Assembly (NCBI RefSeq): GCF_022921075.1
Contig: NZ_CP095050.1
Coordinates: 2,480,001 to 2,544,000 of the forward strand
Direction of reading: 5' to 3'
Origin: Hymenobacter sp. 5317J-9
GTDB lineage: Bacteria; Bacteroidota; Bacteroidia; Cytophagales; Hymenobacteraceae
Length of the DNA stretch: 64,000 bases
The notes beneath the pieces are model-generated. The model was not told the origin of the DNA and ran no database searches. It worked only from the letters and a program-made list of their open reading frames with translations. This document shows positions 8,176 to 17,093 of this stretch, in pieces (positions within the stretch are counted from its first letter, which is position 1; each line of letters begins with the position of its first letter). A program made the position numbers and the translations under genes.

Positions 8176-8709
8176 ATGAATCCTTTTGAGTTGAATAACC
8201 TCGAAGGCCCGAACGGCGAGGACAACACGCCCGGCTTGCTCGGCTACGTGCTGCTCGCGCTGGAGCGGGACTTCGCCACCATTGCCAAGGCGCCGAAACT
8301 CGGTGCTGCGGCTGGTGACACGGCCATCATCACCGACGCCCACACCTTCAAAGCCACCAAGGGCTTCGTGAAGGTGTACATGACGCTGGACTCCAACACC
8401 CTCAAAGCCGCTCTGGTGGGTGAGCGCGACGGCAAGGGCTACAAAATTAGCTTCGAAGGCTTCCACCCCGGCAACAAGGCCTCCGTGCTGGAGTTTGCCC
8501 GCGTAGTGAAAAACCTCGGCCTCATCATGCTGGTGCCGGATGCCGATGGCACCTACCTGCAGGTGGGCTCCGAAGGCCTGCCGGTGGAGCTGGCTCCGGA
8601 CTTCGATTCGGGCAAGCTGAGCGGCGGCCGTCGCGGCTTCACCATCAAAGGTGAGGCGTATGCCAACGGCCTGTACATCTACGCGGGCGACATCACGATG
8701 AAGCCCTAA
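8176..8709 (+). CDS. Probable virion structural protein, 177 aa
   Basis: A 177-residue protein two genes after the major capsid protein. It is beta-rich and Gly-rich with no membrane segments, ending GLYIYAGDITMKP. Position and composition suit a capsid decoration or tail-tube protein, but I recognise no defining motif. The next gene of the same operon, four bases away, is split by an insertion sequence. Confidence 0.5.
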   Translation: MNPFELNNLEGPNGEDNTPGLLGYVLLALERDFATIAKAPKLGAAAGDTAIITDAHTFKATKGFVKVYMTLDSNTLKAALVGERDGKGYKISFEGFHPGNKASVLEFARVVKNLGLIMLVPDADGTYLQVGSEGLPVELAPDFDSGKLSGGRRGFTIKGEAYANGLYIYAGDITMKP

Positions 8710-8725
8710 GTGATGGCAAAGTCTA

Positions 8726-9519
8726 GGAAGTGTTAACAGTCGCGTAGCCACAGGACGGTTGCAGCGAGGTGAATAAAGGCCAAAAAATGCGCATCGAGTT
8801 TGTCATACCGGGTGGCCACGCGGCGAAACTGCTTGAGGCGGCTGAAAAGGCGCTCAATGGGGTGACGTTGGGCGTAACGCGCCGCGTCGTAGCCCCGCGG
8901 GTAGCGGCGCTTGCACCGGGGCGGAATCACGGCACAGGTGCCGCGGGCAGCCAGGGTGGCCACGAGCGGGTCGGAATCGTAGCCCCGGTCGGCCACGAGG
9001 TAGGCCGGGGCCAGCCCGTCGAGCAGCGGCAGCGCTTGCGGGGCGTCGTGGCGCTGGCCGGCTGTCAGGCTGCCGCGCACGAACCGGCCCCCAGCGTCGG
9101 CCACCGCGTGCAGCTTGGTGGTCAATCCGCCGCGGCTACGCCCCAGGGCTTGCGGCCCGTTTTTTTGCGTGCCCCGCTCGCGTGTTGGTGCACCCGCACG
9201 GTGGTCGAGTCGACCAGCAGCGTGTGCAGCGCGTCGTCCTCTTGCACGGCGGCCAGCACCCGGGCCCACACGCCCGAGGCGGTCCAGCGCTGGAAGCGCG
9301 TGTATGTTGTGTGCCAGTTGCCCCACGCGGCCGGCAAGGCACGCCAGCGGCAGCCGTTGCGCAACAACCACAGCACCGCTTCTACAAAACGGCGGTTGTC
9401 CTGGCCCCGGCCACCTTTCGTGCCTTCCCGACCCGGCAGCAGCGGCGCGATGCGGGCCCACTGCGCGTCTGTGAGCAAATAATCCATACCCCAAATTAAT
9501 ACCTACTGTTAACACTTCC
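8726..9519 (-). mobile_element. IS5-family insertion sequence, 794 bp
   Basis: The element is bounded by perfect 15-bp terminal inverted repeats (GGAAGTGTTAACAGT at 8726-8740 and its complement at 9505-9519) and flanked by a TA duplication (8724-8725, 9520-9521). It encodes a two-frame DDE transposase on the minus strand. The size, TA target and frameshift arrangement match the IS427-like group of the IS5 family. Intact ends and full-length frames suggest recent insertion. Confidence 0.9.
8733..9487 (-). CDS. IS5-family transposase made by -1 frameshifting
   Basis: The first frame (9487 down to 9122, 121 codons) begins MDYLLTDAQWARIAPLLPG and holds the first catalytic Asp (LLVDSTTVRVHQHA). 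The second, ending at 8733, holds LVADRGYDSD (second Asp) and the R-x3-E-x6-K signature of the catalytic Glu (RHPIERLFSRLK). They meet at seven A residues (9160-9166 on this strand) followed by C: A-AAA-AAC permits a -1 shift that turns ARKKTG into ARKKNGPQALGRSRGG, the expected IS5 sequence. The fusion is 251 residues. Without the shift the protein lacks its last two catalytic residues. Confidence 0.85.
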
Positions 9520-9732
9520 TAGTCACCAGCTGCAGCCCGAGGTCGCCGCCAAGTACCGCGCCACTGTCGTGCCTACCCAAATTGTGATTCAACGCCTGGG
9601 ACGCACGATAGACCTGCGCCTGCTCACGCTGGCCGAGGCTGACGAGCTGGTGAAAGACCCGAAGTTCACCTACTTAGTCCCGAAGCGAAAACGACCTACA
9701 TCGGCGAGTTGAAGCCAGCGTGAACCGAAGGG

Positions 9733-9767
9733 AAAGGCCCCGGCGCATTGTGCATCGGGGCCTTTTT
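9733..9767 (+). terminator. Intrinsic terminator of the head operon
   Basis: AAAGGCCCC (9733-9741) pairs with GGGGCCTTT (9757-9765), followed by more T. Promoter element C begins three bases later. Confidence 0.85.
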
Positions 9768-9769
9768 AC

Positions 9770-9804
9770 GTCCTTTTTTGCCGTGGCAGGCGCCGGCAAC
9801 TTCG
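9770..9804 (+). promoter_or_regulatory. Phage promoter-like element, copy C
   Basis: GTCCTTTTTT (9770-9779), 17 bp, CAACTTCG (9797-9804). The start codon of the next gene is only five bases away at 9809, so a message starting at the expected distance would have almost no leader. The 46 bases from 9770 are nearly identical to those at copy E (20889). Confidence 0.7.
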
Positions 9805-9808
9805 GGCC

Positions 9809-10456
9809 ATGGAACTTGCAGCAATCACCGCCTGGCTGGCCTCGGCGCGGCCCTTCGCGCAGGGCGTGGCCCTCTATGCTCAGGTGGGCACAAACGCCAC
9901 GTACCAGCGCCTCTTCGCGCTGGGCGAGTCAGACTACTCGGCCCAGGTGCTGGCGCGTGAGCTGCGGGCCATGGTGGGCGAAGTGAAAGAGGAAATCGCG
10001 GCGCTGGCCAACGCCGCGCCGCCTCCGGAACCACCCGCTGCAGCCCTGCCCACGCCGGCCCCAGTGGTACCGAACACCCCAGTGGGCGTGGGCAGCCCGG
10101 CGTTGGCCCAGGTGCGAGCCCAGCTGCGCGCCGTGCGCGACGAACGCAGCCAGGCCCATGCGCAGCTCACCGCGCGCAACCTAGGCAAAAAAGCCCGCTA
10201 CGCCGTGGCCGCCCGCATTCTGGAGCTGACCGACCAGGAAGTCAAGCTGAAGGAGGCCGAGGCCCACGTGCTGGCGCACGGCCGCCTGCCCGGCCCGGTG
10301 CCCACGGCCGAAATCGACGATGCCGGCGTGCTGCGCCAACGCCTGACCAACCTGCTCAGCCTGCGCTCCAAACTCAAAAAACGCCCCGACCGCGCCGATG
10401 ACCTGGCCGCGGCCGAAGCTGAAATCATCCTTATCCGTTCCAAACTCCACTCGTAA
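9809..10456 (+). CDS. Hypothetical prophage protein, 215 aa
   Basis: A 215-residue protein, first gene of the packaging operon. The N-terminal 70 residues are helical (ITAWLASARPFAQGVALYAQ). A Pro/Ala linker follows (about 70-98), then a long Ala/Leu/Arg-rich helical region that is probably a coiled coil (about 100-215), including DRADDLAAAEAEIILIRSKL. There is no membrane segment or recognised family. The stop overlaps the methyltransferase start (TAATG at 10454-10458). A role in packaging or regulation is possible from position only. Confidence 0.6.
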   Translation: MELAAITAWLASARPFAQGVALYAQVGTNATYQRLFALGESDYSAQVLARELRAMVGEVKEEIAALANAAPPPEPPAAALPTPAPVVPNTPVGVGSPALAQVRAQLRAVRDERSQAHAQLTARNLGKKARYAVAARILELTDQEVKLKEAEAHVLAHGRLPGPVPTAEIDDAGVLRQRLTNLLSLRSKLKKRPDRADDLAAAEAEIILIRSKLHS

Positions 10457-11733
10457 TGTCCGAAGAGCTAATTCCCCTGCAGTGGCACAACGCCCAGCGC
10501 CGCGTGCGCGACCTCGTGCCCCTGAGCTATAACCCGCGCACCCTGACCGAGGAGGGCCGAGAGCGCCTCACGCGCAGCATCCGCAAGTTTAACCTGGCGG
10601 AAGTGCCGGCCGTGAACCTCGACAACGTGGTGCTGGCCGGCCACCAGCGTTTGGCCGTGCTCATCGACCTGGGCCGCGGCGACGAACTCATCGACGTGCG
10701 GATGCCCAACCGCCATCTCACGAAAGACGAGCTCGACGAGTACAACATCGTCAGCAACGTCGGGGCCGGCGTCTGGGACTACCAGAGCCTGCTCGACAAC
10801 TTCAGCCACCTGGACCTCGATGCCATTATGGACACGCCTGCGCTCGATGCGCTGGCCCAGCTCACGGCTTCGCTGCTGCCGCCGGCCGAGGAGCAGGAGT
10901 TCGACCCCACGCCGCCGGCCGTACCCGTGTCGGTGCTGGGCGACGTGTACGAGTTCGAGAGCGACGGCCAGGCGCTGCTGCACCGCCTCGTGTGCGGCTC
11001 GTCGACGGATGCCGACGTGGTGGCCCGCGCGGTGGGCGAGGGCGTGCTCATCGACCTGGTCGACACCGACCCGCCCTACAACGTCGATTACCAGGGCAAA
11101 ACGAAGGATGCGCTGAAGATTGAAAACGACAGCATGAGCGACGGCAACTTCCGCGAGTTCCTGTACGACTTCTACGTCAACTGCTTCACGTTCATGCGCG
11201 AAGGAGCGCCCATCTACGTGTTTCACGCCGACAGCGAGGGCGCCAACTTCCGCCTGGCTTTCAAGGAGGCTGGCCTGAAGCTCAGCCAGTGCCTGGTGTG
11301 GGTGAAGCAACAGTTCGTGATGGGCCGGCAGGACTTCCACTGGCAGCACGAGCCGATTCTCTACGGCTGGAAGGAAGGCGCCGCCCACACCTGGTGCTCC
11401 GACCGAAAGCAGACCACGGTGCTGCGGTTTGACCGTCCGCAGCGCAATGCCGAGCACCCCACGATGAAGCCGCTGGACATTCAGGTGTACCTGGTGGAGT
11501 GCTCCAGCACGCCCGGCGCCATCGTGTTCGACGGCTTCGGTGGGTCGGGCACCATGCTCATCGTGTGCGAAATGACGGGGCGGCAGGGCCGCTTCGTGGA
11601 GCTGGACCCGCGCTACGTCGACGTGCACGTGCGGCGCTACGTCAAGTTCATGCGCGACAACAACCGGCGCTTCACCATCACCCGCAACGGAGAGGAACTG
11701 ACCCATGAGCAACTCGCTGCCTTCGCCGAATAG
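10456..11733 (+). CDS. ParB-domain DNA methyltransferase fusion (beta class)
   Basis: A 425-residue two-domain protein common in tailed phages. Residues 20-90 form a ParB/Spo0J-like domain with YNPRTL near 25 and AGHQR at 61-65. The rest is an N6-adenine or N4-cytosine amino-methyltransferase: DPPY at 205-208 (catalytic motif IV), HPTMKP at 334-339, and the AdoMet-binding motif FGGSGT at 361-366. Motif IV before motif I marks the beta class. It probably modifies phage DNA against host restriction, or marks DNA for packaging. The end overlaps the small-terminase gene by 29 bp, so the genes are co-translated. Confidence 0.9.
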   Translation: MSEELIPLQWHNAQRRVRDLVPLSYNPRTLTEEGRERLTRSIRKFNLAEVPAVNLDNVVLAGHQRLAVLIDLGRGDELIDVRMPNRHLTKDELDEYNIVSNVGAGVWDYQSLLDNFSHLDLDAIMDTPALDALAQLTASLLPPAEEQEFDPTPPAVPVSVLGDVYEFESDGQALLHRLVCGSSTDADVVARAVGEGVLIDLVDTDPPYNVDYQGKTKDALKIENDSMSDGNFREFLYDFYVNCFTFMREGAPIYVFHADSEGANFRLAFKEAGLKLSQCLVWVKQQFVMGRQDFHWQHEPILYGWKEGAAHTWCSDRKQTTVLRFDRPQRNAEHPTMKPLDIQVYLVECSSTPGAIVFDGFGGSGTMLIVCEMTGRQGRFVELDPRYVDVHVRRYVKFMRDNNRRFTITRNGEELTHEQLAAFAE

Positions 11734-12385
11734 CCTCCCGCACGCCGACCAGGTGCTGCTGGCCAAGTCGACGGCGGTGGAGCGCATTTTTGCGGCCTAC
11801 CACGACGAAAACGGCCCAGGGCTGGACGGTCTGAGCCGCGAGGATAAGTTGGTGCACAACCAGCTGGAGGCGGCGTATGGGCTCATCCTGAACTACCACT
11901 CCTTTGAGCAGGCCTGGCCGCTGCTCTCGAAGCAGTTCTCCATCAGCCGGGCCACGTGCTACCGCCGCCTGCGCGACGCCCAGAACCTGTTTGGCGACGT
12001 CAAAAAGGTGAAGAAGGAGGGCCGCCGGGCCGTGCTGCTGGAGTTTGCCCGCAAGCTGCTGCAGCTGTGCCTCACCATGCGCCCCCCGGACGTCAAAGGG
12101 GCGATGGCGGCCATGAAGTTCGAGGCCAACGTGTCGGGACTGCTGCGCGCCGATGCGGCCGGCGAAAACGACGGCAGCGGCAGCGGCAACACGTCCTACA
12201 ACATCCACCTGACCGTGGAGGGCCGGAAACCGCGCGTGCTGGACCTCAACAAGCTCGACGACATCTCGGATGCCGATTTCGAGCTGATAAACGAGGCCGT
12301 GCAGCAAAACGTGTTCGGCGCCGACGCCATGGAGGTGATGCTGGCCGAAACCAGCGGAAAGGAGCTCCCGGGTGGTAATCGTTGA
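11705..12385 (+). CDS. Probable terminase small subunit
   Basis: A 226-residue protein directly before and overlapping the large terminase. The middle (QAWPLLSKQFSISRATCYRR, about 62-81) looks like a helix-turn-helix suited to binding the packaging site. A basic helical stretch follows, and a Gly/Ser linker near 150-165 leads to a C-terminal part that may contact the large subunit. Small terminases vary greatly in sequence, so position and the DNA-binding motif carry the call. Confidence 0.75.
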   Translation: MSNSLPSPNSLPHADQVLLAKSTAVERIFAAYHDENGPGLDGLSREDKLVHNQLEAAYGLILNYHSFEQAWPLLSKQFSISRATCYRRLRDAQNLFGDVKKVKKEGRRAVLLEFARKLLQLCLTMRPPDVKGAMAAMKFEANVSGLLRADAAGENDGSGSGNTSYNIHLTVEGRKPRVLDLNKLDDISDADFELINEAVQQNVFGADAMEVMLAETSGKELPGGNR

Positions 12386-14036
12386 CCAAGTCAAGCTGCA
12401 GTTCAATCAGCCGCAGCTGCGGTACGTCACCGCGCGCCGGAAAAAGGAGGGCGTCAGCCTCTGGGGCCGCGGTACCGGCAAGTCCAGCATCATTGCCTGG
12501 GACATTCACAAGATTGTGTCGACGATGCCCCGCAGCTGCTGGGTCATCGTCGGCTCGACCTATAAGCAGGTGCTCACCCGGACGCTGCCCTCGACGGTGG
12601 CGTCCCTCGAGCGCCTGGGCTACCGCCTGAACCGGGATTACTACATCGGCCGCAAGCCGCCGCCCACCCTGAACTGGGACCGGCCCTTTGAAGGCCCGCT
12701 AAGCTACGACCACTTCATCATTTTCAAGAACGGCACCGGGTTCCACCTGGTGTCGCTCGATGCCGGTGGTTCGGCCTCGCGGGGCCTAAACGTGGACGGC
12801 TTTATCGGCGACGAGGCCCTGCTGTTCGATAAGCAGAAGCTCGACGCCGACCTGTCGGCCACTAACCGGGGCAACGGCCAGTATTTCGGCAAAAACCCGA
12901 TGCACCACGGCGTATTCCTGTTCTCCTCGATGCCGTGGGGCGATACGGGCCGCTGGCTGCTCGACAAGTCGAAGTACTACGAGGACGAAGGCATCGACCT
13001 GGTGCAGCGCCAAAACGAGTTGATTGACGCCCAGGTGCGCTTCCTGGACGCCAAAACGGATGAGGAAAAGCTCGAAATCTGGAAAACGGAGGTGCTGAAG
13101 CTGATGCGGGAGGTAAACTACTTCCCCTCGGCCAAGGACAAGGGCACTTTCTACTCCGAGGCCAACGCCTTCGACAACATCCACAACCTGGGCCTGCAGT
13201 ACCTGCTCGACCAGCGGCGCTTCATGACCGACTTCACGTTCATGATTGAGATGATGAACCGCCGCCCCACCACCGTGGAAGGCGGTTTCTACCCTCAACT
13301 GAACCAAGCCCGCCACGTCGTGGAGTGCGCCAACGACGACTTCGTGCTGGGCCTCGAGTTCAACCTGAAGAAACTCAGCACGCACGATAGCCAGATGGAC
13401 AGCGACTGCCGCGCCCATCGGCCGCTGCGCATTTCGGTGGACTGGGGTGCCGAAATTACCACCATGGTAGTCGGCCAGCCGCATGCGGATAAGGGCGAGT
13501 ATCGCTTCCTGAAGGACTTCCACGTCAAGCACCCCGCCTTCATTGAGGAATTGGTGGCCGACGTGACGACCTACTATGCCCACCACCTGAAGCGGGAGAT
13601 TGAGCTGCTGCCCGATACCGAGCGCGGCGATGCCCGGCGGGAGGACAGCAAGTACACGCTGAACCAGTCGCTCATCAATGCCTTCACCAAGAAGGGCTGG
13701 CGGGTGCGGCGCATGAGCATTGGCCGGGCGCCGGACCACGCCACGCGCTACCTGCTGGGCCAAACCCTGCTCGGGGAGCGGGACCCCAAGCTGATGCGCA
13801 TCCGCATCAACAAGGTCAACTGCAAGAACATGGTCACGGCCATGCTGCTGGCCCCGGTCAGCCAGGACTCCAAGGGCCGCATCGTGAAGGTGAAGAAGAG
13901 CGAGGGCAAGAAGAGCTTCCCCCAGGAGCACGCCACGCACTTCACCGACAACTTCGACATGCACCTGCTCAGCGTGGGCACCGACGTGGTCAATGCCGGC
14001 GTCGACTTCGGCCAGCTCCTCATCGTGAGCAGCTGA
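12372..14036 (+). CDS. terL: Terminase large subunit
   Basis: A 554-residue packaging motor from GTG 12372, overlapping the small subunit by 14 bp. GRGTGKS at 32-38 is the Walker A loop, and FIGDEALLF near 144-152 supplies the Walker B Asp-Glu. The C-terminal nuclease domain begins about residue 350 with RISVDWGAE, a typical first metal-binding Asp. The length is normal for the family. It pumps DNA into proheads through the portal and cuts the concatemer. The gene ends its operon; a terminator lies 21 bp further on. Confidence 0.93.
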   Translation: MVIVDQVKLQFNQPQLRYVTARRKKEGVSLWGRGTGKSSIIAWDIHKIVSTMPRSCWVIVGSTYKQVLTRTLPSTVASLERLGYRLNRDYYIGRKPPPTLNWDRPFEGPLSYDHFIIFKNGTGFHLVSLDAGGSASRGLNVDGFIGDEALLFDKQKLDADLSATNRGNGQYFGKNPMHHGVFLFSSMPWGDTGRWLLDKSKYYEDEGIDLVQRQNELIDAQVRFLDAKTDEEKLEIWKTEVLKLMREVNYFPSAKDKGTFYSEANAFDNIHNLGLQYLLDQRRFMTDFTFMIEMMNRRPTTVEGGFYPQLNQARHVVECANDDFVLGLEFNLKKLSTHDSQMDSDCRAHRPLRISVDWGAEITTMVVGQPHADKGEYRFLKDFHVKHPAFIEELVADVTTYYAHHLKREIELLPDTERGDARREDSKYTLNQSLINAFTKKGWRVRRMSIGRAPDHATRYLLGQTLLGERDPKLMRIRINKVNCKNMVTAMLLAPVSQDSKGRIVKVKKSEGKKSFPQEHATHFTDNFDMHLLSVGTDVVNAGVDFGQLLIVSS

Positions 14037-14057
14037 CTCTGCCCACCTCCAGTGCGC

Positions 14058-14087
14058 AAGCCCCGACCCACCAGTCGGGGCTTTTTG
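14058..14087 (+). terminator. Intrinsic terminator of the packaging operon
   Basis: AAGCCCCGA (14058-14066) pairs with TCGGGGCTT (14075-14083), an 8-base loop, then TTTT. Confidence 0.85.
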
Positions 14088-14309
14088 TTTGCCCAAGGCG
14101 CAACGGCCAAAAAGGGAAACGCCCACAGATATCCCCGAGGCGCCCCTCGGCAACTGCCAAACCGTGACAGTGCAAGCCGGGGTCTTTTGCTCGACGTGTG
14201 AGACTATAAAACACCGTCGCACCCCAAAAAGGCCGATTCCCGCGCGCTGGCGCAATAGGCAGTGAGATTGGCTTTTTATGCCGTTTCGGGGCCGCTGATG
14301 CGGTTTTGT
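14088..14309. other. Intergenic stretch between packaging and portal operons
   Basis: About 220 bp with no convincing gene. A frame on the minus strand spans it but continues through the next gene as a GC-rich shadow. This stretch is longer than at the other terminator-promoter junctions, so a small RNA or a lost gene is possible, but I see no strong promoter or fold beyond short local hairpins. Confidence 0.5.
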
Positions 14310-14344
14310 GTCCTTTTTCCCGCCTCGGTGCCGCGCCTACTTCG
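14310..14344 (+). promoter_or_regulatory. Phage promoter-like element, copy D
   Basis: GTCCTTTTTC (14310-14319), 17 bp, CTACTTCG (14337-14344). The start codon of the next gene is at 14353. It precedes the portal, neck and lysis genes. Confidence 0.7.
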
Positions 14345-14352
14345 TGGCACCA

Positions 14353-14718
14353 ATGGAAACGCCCACTATCCGACTTAAAGATGCCTTGGACCTGCTCGAC
14401 GGGCCCGCGCCCGTTGCCGTGCAGTGGGTGAAGTGCGACCGGCGCCGCAAAACCGGCGGCGACTTTGGCAAGCTGCCGGCCGCGCGCATCGGCCGCGGCA
14501 CGCGCCAAGCCGCCGCGGAGCTGCGCGCGCCGCGGGCAGGGGAGGAGTCCGCCGCCGACCGGGCCAGCGTCGCGGCCGATGGGCTGGTGCCGGTGCCGAA
14601 AGACCCCGCCCACTGGCGCAATGCCACCCGCAACCTGGTCGATACCCGCACCGGTGCCCTAGTCAAAATTCACATTTACCTGCTCACGCACGTCGCGGGG
14701 CGCAAAGTCTACATCTAA
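14353..14718 (+). CDS. Hypothetical prophage protein, 121 aa
   Basis: A 121-residue protein starting METPTIRLKDALDLLDGPAP. Phage promoter D lies just before this ATG and the portal ATG follows the stop with no gap. The middle is very basic and Ala-rich (about 30-75). The end is beta-like (GALVKIHIYLLTHVAGRKVY). I recall similar short proteins next to portal genes of Bacteroidota phages but know no function. It could be a head or portal accessory factor. Confidence 0.6.
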   Translation: METPTIRLKDALDLLDGPAPVAVQWVKCDRRRKTGGDFGKLPAARIGRGTRQAAAELRAPRAGEESAADRASVAADGLVPVPKDPAHWRNATRNLVDTRTGALVKIHIYLLTHVAGRKVYI

Positions 14719-16077
14719 ATGGAGCAACTCGTATTTGCCGGCAACGGCGTGGCCTATCACCGCGGCATGAGCGCGGTGTTGCGCACGCCCGGCGCGTTTG
14801 GCGCGGCCGGTGGCAAGGGCGGCGCCAAGCCCGGCGGCGCGGAGCCCACCACGCCCGTTGCCAAAGGCACGGCCAGCGGCGACCTCGCGCCCTGGGGCGA
14901 CGCCAACGACTTCCCGCAGCAGGTGCTGGCGGCCATGGCCAAGAGCACCATCCTTAAGCCGGTGCTGGACTGGAAAACCCGCGCCGTGTACGGCAAGGGC
15001 ATCGTGTACGGCAAGGTCATCGGCTACAAACCGGACGGTTCGGAGATATTCCAGCGCGTGAACGACCACGTGGTGAAGGAGTTTTTCCGCAAATCCAACC
15101 TGAGCCGCTTCGGGTTCGAGGGCATTCAGGGCCTGATGTACTTCGCCAACGCCTTCCCGGAGCTGGTGCTGAGCAACGACCGCAGCCAGATTACCAGCAT
15201 CTGCGTCCAGGACACGCCCTACTGCCGCTACTCGGCCCAGAAACCCGGCGAAGCTGCGCCGCAGTGGGTGTACATCTCGGCCAACTGGCCCGAAGCCAAG
15301 CCCGGCGACGAGTACACCACCCGGGTGCCGGTGCTCGACCCTTACTACGACGTGGTGGAAACCCTGCGCACCGACACGCGCGGCTTCAAGTACATCTACC
15401 CGCTCTCGCTGCCCAGCCCCGGCCAGGCGCTCTACCAGCTGGCGGTGTGGAACGTCATCATCAAGTCGGGCTGGCTCGACGTGGCGCAGGCCATTCCCGA
15501 GTTCAAGAAGCAGCTGTTCATCAACCAGCTCTCGATTAAGTACATCATCGAGGCCGACCTGCGCTACTGGGAGTGGAAGTACCCGGACTGGGCCGAAAAG
15601 AAGGAAGGTGACCGCAAGCGCATCATTTCCGAGGAGCTGGACGCCTTCGAGAAAACGATGGCGGGCACCGACGGCGCCGGCAAGTCGGTGCTGGCCGTGA
15701 CCATGCCCGACCCCAACGGCGGCCCGCCCATCTCGGTGTTCAAGGTGACGGCCATCGACGACAAAATCAAGTCGGGCCTCTACATCGAGGACTCGCAGGA
15801 AGCCAGCAGCCACATCTACACGGCCCTGCAGGTCGACCCCACGCTTAGTGGTATCTCGCCTGGCAAGGGCATGGGTGCCGGTTCCGGCTCCGACAAGCGG
15901 GTGGCCTTCAATGCCTTCCTGGCCACCCACGCTTTTCACCAGGACTTGCTGCTGGAGGTGCTCAACCTGGTGCGCGACTACAACGGCTGGGACCCCGAGC
16001 TGGAGTTCCGCTTCCTAAACCCCGAAATCAATACGCTGGACAAAAACAGCGAGACCACTACTACAACCGACGCCTGA
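14719..16077 (+). CDS. Portal protein
   Basis: A 452-residue protein of portal size and layout. An N-terminal Gly/Ala-rich arm (to about 45) precedes PWGDANDFPQQVLAAMAKST, typical of phage portals in this phylum. A mixed alpha/beta wing domain and a helical stem follow. It forms the dodecameric channel for DNA entry and tail attachment. It is separated from the terminase by one small gene, as in many tailed phages, but here the head protease and capsid genes lie upstream rather than downstream. The end overlaps the next start (TGATG). Confidence 0.8.
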   Translation: MEQLVFAGNGVAYHRGMSAVLRTPGAFGAAGGKGGAKPGGAEPTTPVAKGTASGDLAPWGDANDFPQQVLAAMAKSTILKPVLDWKTRAVYGKGIVYGKVIGYKPDGSEIFQRVNDHVVKEFFRKSNLSRFGFEGIQGLMYFANAFPELVLSNDRSQITSICVQDTPYCRYSAQKPGEAAPQWVYISANWPEAKPGDEYTTRVPVLDPYYDVVETLRTDTRGFKYIYPLSLPSPGQALYQLAVWNVIIKSGWLDVAQAIPEFKKQLFINQLSIKYIIEADLRYWEWKYPDWAEKKEGDRKRIISEELDAFEKTMAGTDGAGKSVLAVTMPDPNGGPPISVFKVTAIDDKIKSGLYIEDSQEASSHIYTALQVDPTLSGISPGKGMGAGSGSDKRVAFNAFLATHAFHQDLLLEVLNLVRDYNGWDPELEFRFLNPEINTLDKNSETTTTTDA

Positions 16078-17093
16078 TGTCCCTGCTCAACACCGTCGAC
16101 GAGCTCAAGCAATTTGTCTCGATAGACTCCCGAACCATTCCCCCGGCCATCGCCATCGCGCTGCGCGAGGTGGAGGCCACCGTCATCCGGACGGTGCTGG
16201 GCAAGCCGCTGGCCGACTGGCTGCAGGCGGCCTACGACGCGGACGGCTTCGATGCCGACTCGGCCGATGACCTGGCCGCCGAACTCCTACGCTTGGTGCA
16301 GGCGCCACTCGGCCGCCTGGCCACCGCCATCGGGCTGCCGGAGCACCAGGTCATCATCGACGGCACCGGCGTGCACATCATCGTGTCGGAAACCAGCAAA
16401 ACGGCCTTCCAATGGCAGACCGTGAAGGCACAGGCCGTGCTGCAGGGCCGGGGCCTGCGCGACCTCGACATGCTGGTGCAGTGGCTGGAGGACAATTACC
16501 AGTCGTCGGCCGAGTTGCAGGCGTGGGCTACGTCCGACGCCGGCCAGCGCCACCGCCGGGAGCTGTTCACCAGCACCGCCCAGTTTCAGGAGTACGAGAA
16601 CATCGGCGACTCGCGCGCCGTGTTCGCGCTGCTGGGGCCGGTGCGCCGCCGGCTGGAGCACTTTGAGCTCGGCCGCGTGATGGGCCACGAGTTCCTGCAG
16701 GAGCTGCGCGACCAGACGCTGGCCCGCAACCTGTCGTCGGACAACAAAAACCTGCTGCGCACCTACGTGCTGCCGGCACTGGCCAGCTTGACCGTGGGCC
16801 ACGCCACCCCCGAAATGGGCCTCAAGTTTACCGGGGAGGGCATCGAGCTAATGGTGGCCCGCATCGACGACAGCAACTCGAAGGAAGCCGACGCCGGCCT
16901 CGACCAACTGCTGAAGAACAAAGCTGACCAAGCGCTGCTCACTGGGGCCCGGTGGCTGAACCAGCTCACGGCCTACCTCGACCGCACGGCCTCGGCCACC
17001 CGCTTCGCCACTTACTTCAATTCCAGCGCCTACACGCCGCCCAAGCCGGAGCCGGGCCGCGACTTTACCGCCAAAACCTACCGGGCCTGCTAA
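16077..17093 (+). CDS. Probable head-tail connector or virion protein (DUF6712-like)
   Basis: A 338-residue, mostly helical protein after the portal. The opening (MSLLNTVDELKQFVSID) resembles the DUF6712 family of Bacteroidota phage proteins, recalled from memory. The conserved-looking core includes IPPAIAIALREVEATVIRTV. Position after the portal suggests a connector or neck component. Start and stop overlap the neighbours (TGATG before, TAATG after), so it is translated together with them. Confidence 0.6.
   Translation: MSLLNTVDELKQFVSIDSRTIPPAIAIALREVEATVIRTVLGKPLADWLQAAYDADGFDADSADDLAAELLRLVQAPLGRLATAIGLPEHQVIIDGTGVHIIVSETSKTAFQWQTVKAQAVLQGRGLRDLDMLVQWLEDNYQSSAELQAWATSDAGQRHRRELFTSTAQFQEYENIGDSRAVFALLGPVRRRLEHFELGRVMGHEFLQELRDQTLARNLSSDNKNLLRTYVLPALASLTVGHATPEMGLKFTGEGIELMVARIDDSNSKEADAGLDQLLKNKADQALLTGARWLNQLTAYLDRTASATRFATYFNSSAYTPPKPEPGRDFTAKTYRAC

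Larger units (their letters stand above)
8713..9712 (+). pseudogene. Small prophage gene split by an insertion sequence
   Basis: Removing the element at 8726-9519 and one copy of the TA duplication joins ATG GCA AAG TCT A to GT CAC CAG and restores an open frame of 67 codons ending at TGA 9710-9712. The rebuilt protein begins MAKSSHQLQPEVAAKYRATV and ends in a basic tail; its middle (TIDLRLLTLAEADELV) looks like a small phage structural or assembly protein. The break comes after codon four, so the intact product cannot be made. A terminator follows 20 bp after the stop. Confidence 0.8.

Noticed and set aside
8769..9482. Long plus-strand frame inside the insertion sequence
   Set aside because: It is antisense to the transposase, whose catalytic motifs are intact on the minus strand.
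14020..14613. Minus-strand 197-codon frame over the gap at 14,037-14,352
   Set aside because: It runs through the start of the 121-aa gene and promoter D, has no recognisable features, and looks like a GC-rich shadow.
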